A DNA stretch of 64,000 bases from Kosakonia sacchari SP1 (lineage in GTDB: Bacteria; Pseudomonadota; Gammaproteobacteria; Enterobacterales; Enterobacteriaceae), in the NCBI RefSeq assembly GCF_000300455.3, contig NZ_CP007215.2, positions 3,906,001 through 3,970,000 of the forward strand. The letters run 5' to 3'. The notes beneath the pieces were generated by a model, which was not told the origin of the DNA, made no database searches, and saw only the letters and a program-made list of their open reading frames with translations. Below are positions 20,637 to 30,198 of the stretch, one piece after another (within the stretch, counting starts at the first letter, position 1; each line of letters opens with the position of its first letter). The position numbers were made by a program, and so were the translations under genes.

Positions 20637-21041
20637 ATGCGTGCTTTACCGATCTGTTTATTAGCACTCATGCTAAGTGGCTGCTCCTTGCTAAGCAGAT
20701 CTCCTGTCGAACCTGTAAAAAGCACCGCTGCGGCGCCAAAAGTAGAACCGGAGAAACCGAAAGTCACGCGTCCTGCCCCTGTACGGGTTATTACGGATGC
20801 CACCGAGCTAGTCGGTAAACCGTTCCGCGATCTGGGCGAAGTCACCGGTGAATCCTGCCAGGCAACTAACCAGGACTCTCCGCCGAATATCCCTACCGCG
20901 CGTAAACGCATGCAAATCAATGCATCTAAGTTGAAAGCTAACGCAGTTCTGCAGCACAGCTGCGAAGTGACCAGCGGCACGCCGGGTTGCTACCGTCAGG
21001 CGGTTTGCGTAGGTTCAGCACTGAATATCTCATCCAAATGA
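20637..21041 (+). CDS. rcsF: Outer-membrane stress-sensing lipoprotein of the Rcs system
   Basis: Lipoprotein that monitors outer membrane and peptidoglycan damage and relieves IgaA repression of the Rcs phosphorelay; it is threaded through the BamA-OMP complex (bamA is also in this window). 134 residues, as in E. coli. Lipobox LSGC gives Cys16. A Pro/Lys-rich linker (about 26-50) is followed by the globular domain with four cysteines (GESCQAT, QHSCEV, GCYRQAVCV) that form its disulfides. The stop overlaps the trmO start (ATGA). Confidence 0.97.
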   Translation: MRALPICLLALMLSGCSLLSRSPVEPVKSTAAAPKVEPEKPKVTRPAPVRVITDATELVGKPFRDLGEVTGESCQATNQDSPPNIPTARKRMQINASKLKANAVLQHSCEVTSGTPGCYRQAVCVGSALNISSK

Positions 21042-21745
21042 GTACATTTGCTTTCGAGCAAATCGGCGTTATCCGCTCACCGTATAAAGAGAAGTTTGCC
21101 GTACCGCGCCAGCCAGGGCTGGTAAAACACGGCGGCGGCGAACTTCACTTGCTTCCTCCTTATAACCAGCCCGATGCCGTGCGTGGCCTTGAAGAGTTCA
21201 GCCACCTGTGGGTGCTTTTCGTTTTTCATCAAACGATGGAAGGCGGCTGGCGACCAACTGTGCGCCCGCCCCGGCTGGGAGGAAACGCCAGAATGGGTGT
21301 GTTCGCTACGCGTTCGACCTTCCGCCCTAACCCGATCGGCATGTCGCTGGTTGAGTTGCACGGCATCCGCTGTCAGAAAGATCAGGTGATTTTACAACTT
21401 GGCAGTCTTGATCTGGTCGATGGCACGCCGGTGGTGGATATCAAGCCATATCTGCCGTTTGCTGAAGCCTTGCCGCACGCACAAGCCAGCTACGCGCAAC
21501 AAGCGCCTCCTGCTGATGTCGCCGTCACCTTTACGCCGGATGTCGAAGCTCAGCTTAGTGGGCTTGAAAAGCGCTACCCGCATTTCAAAACCTTTCTATA
21601 CGAAGTGCTGGCGCAGGATCCGCGCCCGGCTTATAAGAAAGGGGAAGAGCAGGGAAAAACCTACGCCGTCTGGCTGTTAGATTTTAACGTGCGCTGGCGC
21701 GTAACCGATGGCGGTTTTGAAGTGTTTGCGCTTGAAGCGCGCTAA
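21038..21745 (+). CDS. trmO: tRNA-Thr (N6-threonylcarbamoyladenosine37-N6)-methyltransferase
   Basis: SAM-dependent enzyme that methylates t6A37 to m6t6A in tRNA-Thr (formerly TsaA/YaeB). 235 residues, the E. coli length. The beta-barrel N-terminal domain shows IGVIRSPYKEKFAVPRQPGL, then FSHLWVLFVFH and RSTFRPNPIGMSLVEL, typical of the VirR/TrmO fold; the C-terminal DPRPAYKKGEE segment is conserved. The start ATG is inside the rcsF stop, so the two are cotranscribed. The open frame extends upstream into rcsF but lacks a start signal there. Confidence 0.97.
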   Translation: MSTFAFEQIGVIRSPYKEKFAVPRQPGLVKHGGGELHLLPPYNQPDAVRGLEEFSHLWVLFVFHQTMEGGWRPTVRPPRLGGNARMGVFATRSTFRPNPIGMSLVELHGIRCQKDQVILQLGSLDLVDGTPVVDIKPYLPFAEALPHAQASYAQQAPPADVAVTFTPDVEAQLSGLEKRYPHFKTFLYEVLAQDPRPAYKKGEEQGKTYAVWLLDFNVRWRVTDGGFEVFALEAR

Positions 21746-21857
21746 TTTTATCCCCCTCTCTTTTGGCATCTCTGCCAGGCTGATAAACTAAACCACTTTT
21801 TTCTGTGTCAGGCCTGTCTTAGGCCTGTTCCGATTGTCCAAATGGAACCGTAACAAC

Positions 21858-23576
21858 ATGCGTACTAGCCAATACTTGCTCTCCACTCTGAAGGAGACGC
21901 CTGCCGATGCCGAAGTCATCAGCCACCAGCTGATGCTGCGCGCCGGGATGATCCGCAAACTGGCCTCCGGGTTATACACCTGGCTGCCAACCGGTTTGCG
22001 CGTTCTGAAAAAAGTCGAAAACATCGTGCGTGAAGAGATGAATAACGCCGGTGCGATTGAGGTGTCCATGCCAGTAGTGCAGCCCGCCGACCTGTGGCAG
22101 GAAAGCGGCCGCTGGGAGCAATATGGCCCGGAACTGCTGCGTTTTGTCGATCGCGGCGATCGTCCATTTGTCCTCGGCCCAACGCATGAAGAAGTGATCA
22201 CCGACCTGATTCGTAACGAGCTGAACTCGTACAAACAGTTGCCGCTGAACTTCTTCCAGATCCAGACCAAGTTCCGTGATGAAGTGCGCCCGCGTTTTGG
22301 CGTCATGCGCTCACGCGAATTCCTGATGAAAGATGCCTACTCTTTCCATACCTCTCAGGAATCGTTGCAGGAGACGTACGATGCAATGTACGCCGCTTAC
22401 AGCAAAATCTTCAGCCGGATGGGCCTGGATTTCCGCGCCGTACAGGCAGATACGGGCTCGATCGGCGGTAGCGCCTCGCATGAATTCCAGGTGCTGGCGC
22501 AGAGCGGTGAAGATGATGTGATCTTCTCTGACTCTTCCGATTTTGCCGCCAACATTGAGTTTGCCGAAGCGCTGGCACCAAAAGAACCGCGCGCTGCAGC
22601 AACGCAGGAAATGACGCTGGTTGACACGCCGAACGCCAAAACCATCGCTGAGCTGGTTGAGCAGTTCAACCTGCCGATTGAAAAAACCGTGAAAACCCTG
22701 CTGGTTAAAGCCGTTGAAGGCAGTAGCTCCCCGCTGGTTGCGCTGCTGGTACGCGGCGATCATGAGCTGAACGAAGTTAAAGCGGAAAAACTGCCACAGG
22801 TTGCCGCGCCGTTGACCTTCGCCACCGAAGCGGAAATCCGCGCGATAGTGAATGCAGGCCCTGGCTCGCTCGGCCCGGTGAACATGCCGGTTCCGGTCGT
22901 CATTGACCGTACCGTTGCGGCGATGAGCGACTTCTCTGCTGGCGCGAATATCGATGGCAAACACTACTTTGGCATCAACTGGGATCGCGATGTGGCGACC
23001 CCGGAAGTGGCAGATATCCGTAATGTTGTTGCCGGCGATCCGAGCCCGGATGGCAAAGGTACGCTGCTTATCAAACGCGGTATTGAAGTCGGTCACATCT
23101 TCCAACTGGGCACCAAGTACTCTCAGGCGCTGAACGCCGCTGTGCAGGGCGAAGATGGTCGTAACCAGATCCTGACCATGGGTTGCTACGGTATCGGTGT
23201 AACGCGTGTTGTGGCTGCGGCCATAGAGCAGAACAACGACGAGCGCGGGATCATCTGGCCTGACGCCATTGCGCCGTTCCAGGTCGCGCTGCTGCCAATG
23301 AACATGCACAAATCTTATCGCGTGCAGGAACTGGCGGAGAAACTCTACGCCGAACTGCGTGCGCAGGGTATTGAAGTGCTGATGGACGATCGTAAAGAGC
23401 GCCCGGGTGTAATGTTTGCCGATATGGAACTGATCGGTATCCCACACACGGTGGTGATTGGCGATCGCAACCTCGACAACGACGATATCGAATATAAATA
23501 CCGTCGCAATGGCGAGAAGCAACTGATCAAAACCGGGGATATCCTCGATTATCTGGTCAAAGCCATCAAAGGCTAA
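21858..23576 (+). CDS. proS: Prolyl-tRNA synthetase
   Basis: Class II aminoacyl-tRNA synthetase charging tRNA-Pro; 572 residues, equal to E. coli. The catalytic core carries motif 2 ([19 protein letters not shown]) and motif 3 ([13 protein letters not shown]). Between them sits the insertion editing domain (about 220-400), which hydrolyses Ala-tRNA-Pro, so this is the bacterial long form. The C-terminal anticodon-binding domain includes [19 protein letters not shown] 21858 fits the E. coli N-terminus [13 protein letters not shown]. Confidence 0.98.
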   Translation: MRTSQYLLSTLKETPADAEVISHQLMLRAGMIRKLASGLYTWLPTGLRVLKKVENIVREEMNNAGAIEVSMPVVQPADLWQESGRWEQYGPELLRFVDRGDRPFVLGPTHEEVITDLIRNELNSYKQLPLNFFQIQTKFRDEVRPRFGVMRSREFLMKDAYSFHTSQESLQETYDAMYAAYSKIFSRMGLDFRAVQADTGSIGGSASHEFQVLAQSGEDDVIFSDSSDFAANIEFAEALAPKEPRAAATQEMTLVDTPNAKTIAELVEQFNLPIEKTVKTLLVKAVEGSSSPLVALLVRGDHELNEVKAEKLPQVAAPLTFATEAEIRAIVNAGPGSLGPVNMPVPVVIDRTVAAMSDFSAGANIDGKHYFGINWDRDVATPEVADIRNVVAGDPSPDGKGTLLIKRGIEVGHIFQLGTKYSQALNAAVQGEDGRNQILTMGCYGIGVTRVVAAAIEQNNDERGIIWPDAIAPFQVALLPMNMHKSYRVQELAEKLYAELRAQGIEVLMDDRKERPGVMFADMELIGIPHTVVIGDRNLDNDDIEYKYRRNGEKQLIKTGDILDYLVKAIKG

Positions 23577-23586
23577 GCGCCCCAAC

Positions 23587-23614
23587 AAAAAGCCCCGCAA
23601 TGCGGGGCTTTTTT
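23587..23614 (+). terminator. Intrinsic terminator of proS
   Basis: Stem AGCCCCGC (23591-23598) and GCGGGGCT (23602-23609), loop AAT, followed by six T and preceded by A residues. Beyond it, 23615-23785 holds no coding sequence; yaeF, which sits here in E. coli K-12, is absent. Confidence 0.9.
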
Positions 23615-23785
23615 ATAACTACCGAAATCCCACGTGACGGGCATCTGGTTTTGGCGCTGCCTTATTATTACTGGGTTTAAATCAAGCATGACCAACAGAA
23701 GTTTCATCGTAAACGCAGGTTTCGCATGCCCTTCACGATAAACCCAAGCCGCCCTCTATAAAGGCGGATTTTGCACTGCTAATGC

Positions 23786-24481
23786 TTAATCATCACAGCC
23801 TTTATTGGGACTAAACTTACCGCGCTTATTCGTCACCAGCACTTTCTGCGCCGCACCGGTATCCGGGTTTGGCTCAACGGTAAAATGCCCTTCAACCACC
23901 AGCAGAATCGGCTTGGTTTCTGTTCCCCGCGCTGCCGCGTAGTCACGCTCAAGCTGCGCATTGCTGGCAACGGTTACCTTCTTGCCGGTTGCACAATCGG
24001 TAAATACCGCCGCATCAGCCATGTACATATACATGCCGCGCATCGCCATCGGCGTCGCCGGTAGCGCGGCTTTTACTGGCTGTAACGTGTAGTTGAGCTG
24101 AGAAGTAATGGGATTGCCTTGCTGATCGAGCATCTCCAGCGCCTCGCCTTTGGCGCGGAAAAAGGTTTTATCACCGTGCGTATCAGTGAGGATCAGTTTA
24201 TCCGCCGTGCGCGCCCAGTTCCCATACGTGGCAAACACCGCGGGCGCTTTTCCTCCCTGATAGCGCTGGTTCATCACCCAGCTACCGTCTTTATCCAGAA
24301 ACAGAGAGGTTTCAATGCCTTCGCAATCCGCGCAGGGCAATACACCGCGCCAGCTTTGCTGCATCGGTTTCAATTCTTCAACGTGTGCTGGCTGCACCGT
24401 CTCGACGTCGCCACGGTTGTTACATCCGAAAAGCGCAAAGAGCGTACACCCTGCCAGCACAGATAAAATCGCTTTTTTCAC
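23786..24481 (-). CDS. nlpE: Outer-membrane lipoprotein NlpE (copper/surface sensing, Cpx activator)
   Basis: Lipoprotein that activates the Cpx envelope stress response on surface contact, lipoprotein sorting defects or disulfide stress. 231 residues (E. coli 236). Lipobox LFGC gives Cys20; an earlier LAGC at 9-12 is too close to the N-terminus to be a normal signal. The N-terminal domain has the CXXC motif LPCADCEG; the C-terminal domain keeps its two redox cysteines (FTDCATG and KGCDD at the very end). It is last in yaeQ-arfB-nlpE. Confidence 0.96.
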   Translation of the reverse strand: MKKAILSVLAGCTLFALFGCNNRGDVETVQPAHVEELKPMQQSWRGVLPCADCEGIETSLFLDKDGSWVMNQRYQGGKAPAVFATYGNWARTADKLILTDTHGDKTFFRAKGEALEMLDQQGNPITSQLNYTLQPVKAALPATPMAMRGMYMYMADAAVFTDCATGKKVTVASNAQLERDYAAARGTETKPILLVVEGHFTVEPNPDTGAAQKVLVTNKRGKFSPNKGCDD

Positions 24482-24516
24482 ACCCGATTCCTTATGCTCA
24501 ATTCTGTTAGTACCCG

Positions 24517-24939
24517 TCAGCCTTCATGGCCACGAACTTTACCGCGTAACGCCTTTACCGACGACTTTTGCGCCTTGCCAGATAACCGGCGCTCTTTTGA
24601 TGCGCGGGTTGGTCGCGTTGCCCGACGGCTCTTTTGCACAACGGTTAATTCTTTAATTAACGCTACCAGACGAGCGATTGCCGCTTCGCGGTTCATCTCC
24701 TGGCTGCGATATTCCTGTGCTTTTATCACCACCCAGCCTTCGCTGCTAATCAGATGGTGCGACGCTTCCAGTAAACGCGCTTTGTAATACTCTGGCAGGC
24801 TTGAAGCCCGGATGTCAAAACGCAGGTGGATCGCCGTTGAGCTCTTATTGACATGCTGCCCGCCCGCGCCCTGCGACCGCACAGCCGTGATTTCCAGCTC
24901 GTCGTCAGCAATCGAGACCGAACGGGAGATCTCAATCAT
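24517..24939 (-). CDS. arfB: Alternative ribosome-rescue factor B (peptidyl-tRNA hydrolase)
   Basis: Codon-independent release factor homologue that rescues ribosomes stalled at mRNA ends. 140 residues, as in E. coli. The GGQ motif is at 26-28 ([13 protein letters not shown]) and the C-terminal tail (about 105-140) is strongly basic, as needed to enter the empty mRNA channel. It overlaps yaeQ by 4 bp. Confidence 0.97.
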   Translation of the reverse strand: MIEISRSVSIADDELEITAVRSQGAGGQHVNKSSTAIHLRFDIRASSLPEYYKARLLEASHHLISSEGWVVIKAQEYRSQEMNREAAIARLVALIKELTVVQKSRRATRPTRASKERRLSGKAQKSSVKALRGKVRGHEG

Positions 24940-25484
24940 TGCGGCTGCTGCCAGGCTTCAAGGTGGATCTCCAGATTCTGACTCTCATCCGATAACCAGA
25001 TAGCGCCATCCTGCAAAGTTGCTTGCAGCGTCATGGTGCGATCGCTGGCAAACGCACTCAAACCGGCCAGTTGCGCATCATCCAGATACCAGATACTCAG
25101 ATTGCTAAACACCGAGCAGCGCGACTGATTCTGCTGCCACCAGATCTGCGCCGCGCGTGAATTATAGGTAAAAAGCGCCACCTCTTTCGCCTGTGAGCAG
25201 GCTTTCTTCAGCCGTTTTTCATCCGGCAGCCCCAGCTCAATCCACAAATCGATACCCAGATAATCATTGCGTAACCAGAGTTCCGGTTCATCGTCTGCGC
25301 TGAGACCGCGGGTAAATTGCAGGCGTTCATCCGCGTATTTCATCCACGCCAGCAGGCGCAGCATCATGCGTTCTTGCGTCTCGGAAGGATGGCGAGCCAG
25401 CGTCAGCGTTGCATCTAAAAACTGATTACGATCCAAATCGGCAACGTTCACCGTCGCTTTATAAATTGTCGCTTTTAATGCCAT
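24936..25484 (-). CDS. yaeQ: YaeQ family protein (PD-(D/E)XK fold)
   Basis: 182 residues, start [20 protein letters not shown]. The family has a PD-(D/E)XK nuclease-like fold; it was first noted as a suppressor of RfaH loss, but its activity is not established. The core elements [20 protein letters not shown] and [13 protein letters not shown] are visible. First gene of yaeQ-arfB-nlpE, divergent from yaeP-rof. Confidence 0.93.
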   Translation of the reverse strand: MALKATIYKATVNVADLDRNQFLDATLTLARHPSETQERMMLRLLAWMKYADERLQFTRGLSADDEPELWLRNDYLGIDLWIELGLPDEKRLKKACSQAKEVALFTYNSRAAQIWWQQNQSRCSVFSNLSIWYLDDAQLAGLSAFASDRTMTLQATLQDGAIWLSDESQNLEIHLEAWQQPQ

Positions 25485-25572
25485 GTCACCGCTCCTTCAT
25501 AAAATGGCCGCTATTGTAGCGAATATAAGCATAAAGCGCTGTTATCTCTTGTCGCAGTGGGTATTCATCGCC

Positions 25573-25602
25573 CTGATAATGACGAATAAGCTGTGGTATA
25601 GT
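25573..25602 (+). promoter_or_regulatory. Putative promoter of yaeP-rof
   Basis: Extended -10 TGGTATAGT (TATAGT at 25597-25602) with a weak -35 CTGATA (25573-25578) at 18-bp spacing, about 78 bp before yaeP. Found by eye only. Confidence 0.45.
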
Positions 25603-25679
25603 CACCTTGCTAAACAGAGTTTAACTTCGTAGGCTTAGTGTTATCTCACAGTAAAGTCAGGTTGCTGACAGGAGGTGAT

Positions 25680-25880
25680 GTGAACAATTATTGTGAGTTA
25701 GTACGCAGACGTTATGCGGAAATCGCCAGCGGAGACTTAGGGTATATCCCGGATGCGCTGGGGTGCGTGTTGAAAGTGCTGAATGAAATGGCGTCGGATG
25801 ACACCCTTTCAGAGTCGGTCAGGGAAAAGGCAGCGTATGCTGCCGCGAACTTACTGGTGAGCGATTATGTCAATGAATGA
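25680..25880 (+). CDS. yaeP: Conserved small protein YaeP
   Basis: 66-residue protein of unknown function, conserved in enterics (UPF0253). The start is GTG at 25680, giving [27 protein letters not shown] lies 4 bp upstream, a close spacing. Mostly helical, acidic, no signal peptide. Its last 14 bp overlap rof, so translation is probably coupled to that of the Rho inhibitor. Confidence 0.93.
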   Translation: MNNYCELVRRRYAEIASGDLGYIPDALGCVLKVLNEMASDDTLSESVREKAAYAAANLLVSDYVNE

Positions 25881-26127
25881 TGCCTATCAACCCATCAACT
25901 GTGATGACTATGACAACCTTGAACTCGCCTGCCAGCATCATCTTTTATTGAAGCTGGAAATGAAAGACGGCGAGGTGCTCAGCGCCAAAGCCAACGATTT
26001 AGTCTCACGTAAAAATGTGGAGTATCTGGTGGTTGATGTCGCAGGCGCCGCGCGCGAACTGCGTCTCGATAAAATTGCCAGCTTCAGCCATCCTGAAATC
26101 GGCACCGTTGTGGTGAGCGAGTCCTGA
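25867..26127 (+). CDS. rof: Rho-binding antiterminator Rof
   Basis: 86-residue Sm-like protein that binds Rho and blocks its RNA-loading site. The conserved N-terminus [18 protein letters not shown] and the [13 protein letters not shown] strand pair are present. It overlaps yaeP by 14 bp and is convergent with tilS. Confidence 0.96.
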   Translation: MSMNDAYQPINCDDYDNLELACQHHLLLKLEMKDGEVLSAKANDLVSRKNVEYLVVDVAGAARELRLDKIASFSHPEIGTVVVSES

Positions 26128-26134
26128 CATTTTG

Positions 26135-26154
26135 CGGGCAGCGCCTGTTGCCCG
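26135..26154 (+). terminator. Weak hairpin after rof
   Basis: Six-base stem CGGGCA (26135-26140) and TGCCCG (26149-26154) with an 8-nt loop, in the 27-bp gap between rof and tilS. There is no proper T tract, so terminator function is doubtful. Confidence 0.3.
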
Positions 26155-27450
26155 TTATCTTCGCCACTCAAGACGTATGCCCGTTTCCTCCGCCCTTTTC
26201 GCCCCTTCTTGCGTAACGAATAACCCCGCCGCCGCCATCAACGTCTCGCCATAAAACAGCAGCGGCGTGGTATCGCGTCGCCAGGGTGCCACACCGAGTT
26301 CCTGCCAGATTTTCTTCAGCTTGCGCCCGCCGCTGCGCCCGACGATATGCAACATGCCAGGTGCCTGAAAACGGATCGAAACCGCCTCGTCAGCGTTGGG
26401 CGTACGGATTTCCCCTCCCGCCAATAGCGACAGCTCGCCAAGACCTGCCGGTAATGTTAGCGGTTCGAAAGGCGCAACCCACGGCAGTTGCGTATCACGC
26501 TGGCTTTCAATGGCGCGGATCCACCACAAGCACGACTGATAACGACGTACCTCGAATTCGCCAAGTCGCAGACACGGCGAAGCATCTTCACGCGCCAGCG
26601 CCACTTCCAGCCATAAGCGATCAAGCATGGCGCGTGACGGCATGACCGCGCCGCGCCGCGCCAACCAGCGGCGCAGCAGCGCCCGACGCCGCGCATCGCT
26701 TAGCCTGTAAAGAGGGGCAAGTTGCAGCGCCCCTTCAGCCGTCGTCGCCGCCTCAAGTTCCTCTGCCAGTAACTCATCAAGTAACTGCTCTTGCTCGCCA
26801 CACAGCGCGGCACTACGCGCAACAGCGCCGGCGAAATGGGGCCAGCGCGCCGCCAGCACCGGTAAAACCTGCAAGCGCAAAAAATTGCGATCAAAGCTGG
26901 CGTCAGCGTTACTTTCATCCTCAATCCATGACAGCGCATGGTGAAGCGCCCACTGGAGCAGCTCATCGCGAGTTTGTGTCAGTAACGGACGAATAAGCTG
27001 GGTTCCGGCAAAAAGCATACTTTCGGGCATGGCCGCCAGCCCGGCAGGCCCACTGCCGCGTTTTAACGCCAACAGGAACGTCTCGCATTGATCGTCCAGA
27101 TGCTGAGCCGTCACCAGCACTTCACCAGGCATCAATGCATCCGCAAACGCTTGATAACGAACATTTCGCGCCTGCGCTTCGATTCCATCCCCATTATTCA
27201 CCACTTGAACACGAACGACGCTAAGAGGAATCTGCCAGCGCGCGCAAATATCCTCACAATGCTCCGCCCATGCATCGGCGTGCGGGCTAAGCCCATGGTG
27301 AATATGAATGGCGCGCAGTTTGAGTTCGGGTAATTGCTGACGCCAAAGCATCAATTTATGCAACAGGACCGTCGAATCCAGCCCACCGCTAAACGCCACC
27401 AGAAACTGGCGCGATGTGGTCGGCATTGATGCAAAAAAGGGAGTGGTCAT
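26155..27450 (-). CDS. tilS: tRNA(Ile)-lysidine synthetase
   Basis: Essential ATP-dependent enzyme that converts C34 of the minor tRNA-Ile (CAU) to lysidine, switching decoding from AUG to AUA. 431 residues (E. coli 432). The PP-loop ATP motif SGGLDST is at 21-27; downstream are HIHHGLS and the [16 protein letters not shown] segment. The C-terminal domain ends with [14 protein letters not shown], as in the family. ATG 27450 is preferred; a TTG four codons upstream is possible. Last gene after ldcC and yaeR. Confidence 0.97.
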   Translation of the reverse strand: MTTPFFASMPTTSRQFLVAFSGGLDSTVLLHKLMLWRQQLPELKLRAIHIHHGLSPHADAWAEHCEDICARWQIPLSVVRVQVVNNGDGIEAQARNVRYQAFADALMPGEVLVTAQHLDDQCETFLLALKRGSGPAGLAAMPESMLFAGTQLIRPLLTQTRDELLQWALHHALSWIEDESNADASFDRNFLRLQVLPVLAARWPHFAGAVARSAALCGEQEQLLDELLAEELEAATTAEGALQLAPLYRLSDARRRALLRRWLARRGAVMPSRAMLDRLWLEVALAREDASPCLRLGEFEVRRYQSCLWWIRAIESQRDTQLPWVAPFEPLTLPAGLGELSLLAGGEIRTPNADEAVSIRFQAPGMLHIVGRSGGRKLKKIWQELGVAPWRRDTTPLLFYGETLMAAAGLFVTQEGAKRAEETGIRLEWRR

Positions 27451-27512
27451 AGGGATTTTCAAAACGGAGTAATGCCCGGCACGTTACCGGGCATTAGCGG
27501 AAGTGGCAAGTA

Positions 27513-27902
27513 TTACTGCTGGTAAAGCTCCAGCGGCAGGCCATCAGGATCAGTAAAGAAGGTAAAACGTTTATCGGTGTAAGGATCGATGCGGATTTCT
27601 TCGCACGGCACACCGTGAGCAACCAGATACGCCACCGCCTTGTCGATGTCATCAACGCTAAACGCGAGATGGCGCAGCCCGCAGGCTTCTGGCCGGCTGG
27701 GGCGCGCAGGCGGGAACGGGAAGGAAAACAGCTCAATCACATACTGGCCATTCAGCGCCAGGTCGCCTTTCCATGAATCACGAGCTTCGCGATAGACTTC
27801 GCTTTGCAGCGTAAACCCCAGGATATCGCAGTAAAACGCTTTGCTCTTCGCGTAGTCCGTAGCAATGATGGCAATATGATGAACCTGTTTTAAACCCAGC
27901 AT
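27513..27902 (-). CDS. gloA2: Glyoxalase-fold (VOC) protein YaeR/GloA2
   Basis: Vicinal-oxygen-chelate family protein, 129 residues, same as E. coli YaeR. Metal-site residues are in VHHIAIIAT (His), GLRHLAFSV (His) and FFTDPDGLPLELYQQ (Glu). Likely a glyoxalase-I-like metal enzyme; substrate not proven. ATG 27902 is preceded by AAGGAG; the frame continues upstream without a start signal. It lies 58 bp after ldcC. Confidence 0.93.
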   Translation of the reverse strand: MLGLKQVHHIAIIATDYAKSKAFYCDILGFTLQSEVYREARDSWKGDLALNGQYVIELFSFPFPPARPSRPEACGLRHLAFSVDDIDKAVAYLVAHGVPCEEIRIDPYTDKRFTFFTDPDGLPLELYQQ

Positions 27903-27960
27903 AGTTTCTCCTTGTCTGAATGCCAGAACGTTACGCCTGCCGGTGTTTGCCCGCAATAGC

Positions 27961-30099
27961 TCAGCGGGCTTTTAGGACTCGTACCCGGTAAACGCCCTCT
28001 TCGTCCCGCTTCGCACCGTGAATATCCGTCTCAAAACCGGGATAGTGGCGGCCAATAGCGCAGAGCATCAACAGGAAATCCAGCACGGCCCGGCTGGCTT
28101 CGGTGATCATTTCACCGGGCATCACCAGCGGCACGCCTGGCGGATAAGGTAGGATCATATTCGCCGAAATCCGCCCAATCAGCCGTTCCAGCTCAATAGT
28201 TTCCACTTCGCCCTGAATTTGCCGCTGCCAGGCCTGGTGCGGCGTCAGCTTCATTTCCGGTAACACATCAAACGCTTGCAGCATTAAACGAGGAAGATCG
28301 TGCTGGCGGATGAGCTTATGGATCCCTTGCGCCAGATCCTGAATGCGCATATTGCGGTAGAAATCCGGATCTTCGGCATAGAGATCCGGCAGCATATTCT
28401 TCACGCGCAGATTCAGATCGTAAGCGCGTTTAAACTCCATCAACCCACGCAGCAAACCCATCGCGCGGGTTTTATCAATGCCAATACTGAACAGGAACAG
28501 CAAATTATAGGGCCCGGTTTTCTCGACCACCACGCCGCGTTCATCGAGAAACTTCGCCACCAGCGCCGCCGGGATCCCGTCATCGCTCATATTCCCCTGC
28601 TCGTCCATCCCCGGCGTCAGAATGGTCACTTTAACCGGATCGAGAAACATATGGTCGGCATCCGCATCACGGAAACCGTGCCATGCTTCACCGGGCGCAA
28701 CCGGCCAGCAGTCTGCCTCTTCGATCTCTTCTGGCTGCCAGATATCAAAGAACCAGCCATCGGCTTCATCTTTCAGCCGCTGAACTTCTTTACGGAAATG
28801 CAGCGCGCGCTCGACGGAACGGTTAATCAGACGTTTGCCAGGATTACCGCGCAGCATCGCAGCCGCCGTTTCGATAGAGGCCACCAGCGGGTAACTCGGC
28901 GAAGTGGTGGTGTGCATCATAAATGCTTCGTTAAAGGTGTCTTCATCATATTCACCTTTAATATGAATCAGCGACGCCTGCGAAAATGCCGCCAGCATTT
29001 TGTGCGTCGATTGCGTTTCAAAGAACACTTTTCCCGGCACCCGCTCGCCGCTCATACCGCTTTTCCCGGCGTAGATCGGGTGGAAATTGGTATACGGAAC
29101 CCAGGCAGAATCGAAGTGGATCGACGGCACATCCAGCGTCTTTTTGATCCAGTCGGTGTTATACAACAGTCCGTCATAAGTGGAGTTGGTGATCACCGCG
29201 TGTACCGGCCAGCGCGCGCCCGCCGTTTTTGCCACCTTCTGTTCGATGCTGGCATGGGTAAATTCACGACGTGGAATACCGCCCAAAATTCCCAATGCAT
29301 TGCGCCCTGGCTTCAGCCATAGCGGCGTAACGTCACTCATCATCAGCAAATGCGCCAGTGACTTATGGCAGTTACGGTCAATTAACAAGGTGCTGCCCGC
29401 CGGAGCGGCATACATCCCAACGATTTTATTCGACGTGGAAGTACCATTGGTCACCATGTAGCTCTGCTCCGCGCCAAAGGTGCGGGCGATATACTCTTCG
29501 GCTTCCAGATGCGGGCCTGTGTGATCCAGTAACGAGCCCAACTCCGTGACCGAAATAGAGACATCCGCTTTTAACGTATTGCCGCCGAAAAAATCGTAAA
29601 ACAGGCAGCCAACCGGGCTTTTCTGATAAGCCGTGCCCGCCATATGTCCCGGCGTACAAAAGGTATATTTGCCCTCTTTCACATAGGTAAACAGCGCACG
29701 GGTAAACGGTGGTGTGATGGTTTCGAGGTACTCGCGGGTGTACTGACCGATGCGCGTAGCAATATCTTCGGACACGCCCAGCGCATACTCAAAAAACCAC
29801 AGCGCCATGCGCATATCCTGAATGCTGACATCCATCGTCGAGTGGGTATTGATAAAGGCATACAGTGGGAGATATTCGTTAAGCTGATTGATTTCACTGC
29901 ACAGATCGAGGGAGTACTCGTCCCAGTCAAAGATAACGCCGCAGATGCGCGGGTTGTGTTCGATAAATTTCAGTAAGTCGGTGCTGTTTTGCGGCCAGAT
30001 AAGTTGAAAACCCTGGGCCTGTAATGCCTGCTCCAGCTCCTTAATTGGCTCATCTTTATAGAAAACGCCATGTGGTCCCATGATGGCAATAATATTCAC
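27961..30099 (-). CDS. ldcC: Lysine decarboxylase, constitutive (LdcC type)
   Basis: PLP enzyme converting lysine to cadaverine. 712 residues (E. coli LdcC 713). The N-terminal wing domain (about 1-130) shows the response-regulator-like FDWDEYSLDLC; the PLP domain holds TNSTYDGLLYN, HFDSAWVPY and the Schiff-base lysine in ETQSTHKMLAA (about 367). The start is GTG at 30099 with GGAGG upstream, giving MNIIAIMGPHG. No cadB antiporter is adjacent, which fits the constitutive paralogue rather than acid-induced CadA. It follows accA after a terminator. Confidence 0.96.
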   Translation of the reverse strand: MNIIAIMGPHGVFYKDEPIKELEQALQAQGFQLIWPQNSTDLLKFIEHNPRICGVIFDWDEYSLDLCSEINQLNEYLPLYAFINTHSTMDVSIQDMRMALWFFEYALGVSEDIATRIGQYTREYLETITPPFTRALFTYVKEGKYTFCTPGHMAGTAYQKSPVGCLFYDFFGGNTLKADVSISVTELGSLLDHTGPHLEAEEYIARTFGAEQSYMVTNGTSTSNKIVGMYAAPAGSTLLIDRNCHKSLAHLLMMSDVTPLWLKPGRNALGILGGIPRREFTHASIEQKVAKTAGARWPVHAVITNSTYDGLLYNTDWIKKTLDVPSIHFDSAWVPYTNFHPIYAGKSGMSGERVPGKVFFETQSTHKMLAAFSQASLIHIKGEYDEDTFNEAFMMHTTTSPSYPLVASIETAAAMLRGNPGKRLINRSVERALHFRKEVQRLKDEADGWFFDIWQPEEIEEADCWPVAPGEAWHGFRDADADHMFLDPVKVTILTPGMDEQGNMSDDGIPAALVAKFLDERGVVVEKTGPYNLLFLFSIGIDKTRAMGLLRGLMEFKRAYDLNLRVKNMLPDLYAEDPDFYRNMRIQDLAQGIHKLIRQHDLPRLMLQAFDVLPEMKLTPHQAWQRQIQGEVETIELERLIGRISANMILPYPPGVPLVMPGEMITEASRAVLDFLLMLCAIGRHYPGFETDIHGAKRDEEGVYRVRVLKAR

Positions 30100-30153
30100 G
30101 GCTACCTCCGTTAAAAACCTTAGCTAAGCATAGTTGAGCTAAACGGCAGGTAT

Positions 30154-30182
30154 AAAAAAAGCCGCACAGCGGTGCGGCTTTT
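30154..30182 (-). terminator. Intrinsic terminator of accA
   Basis: Stem GCCGCAC (30161-30167) and GTGCGGC (30172-30178), loop AGCG; seven A at 30154-30160 give the T tract on the minus strand. It lies between accA and ldcC. Confidence 0.85.
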
Positions 30183-30198
30183 CGGAGTGGGATGAGGA

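Noticed and set aside
22311-23600. Long antisense frame opposite proS
   Set aside because: Mirror of a strongly biased coding sequence; low-complexity His/Phe/Arg/Gln composition and no start signal.
28300-29322. 340-codon frame antisense to ldcC
   Set aside because: Shadow frame; the minus-strand protein is complete and clearly homologous to lysine decarboxylase.
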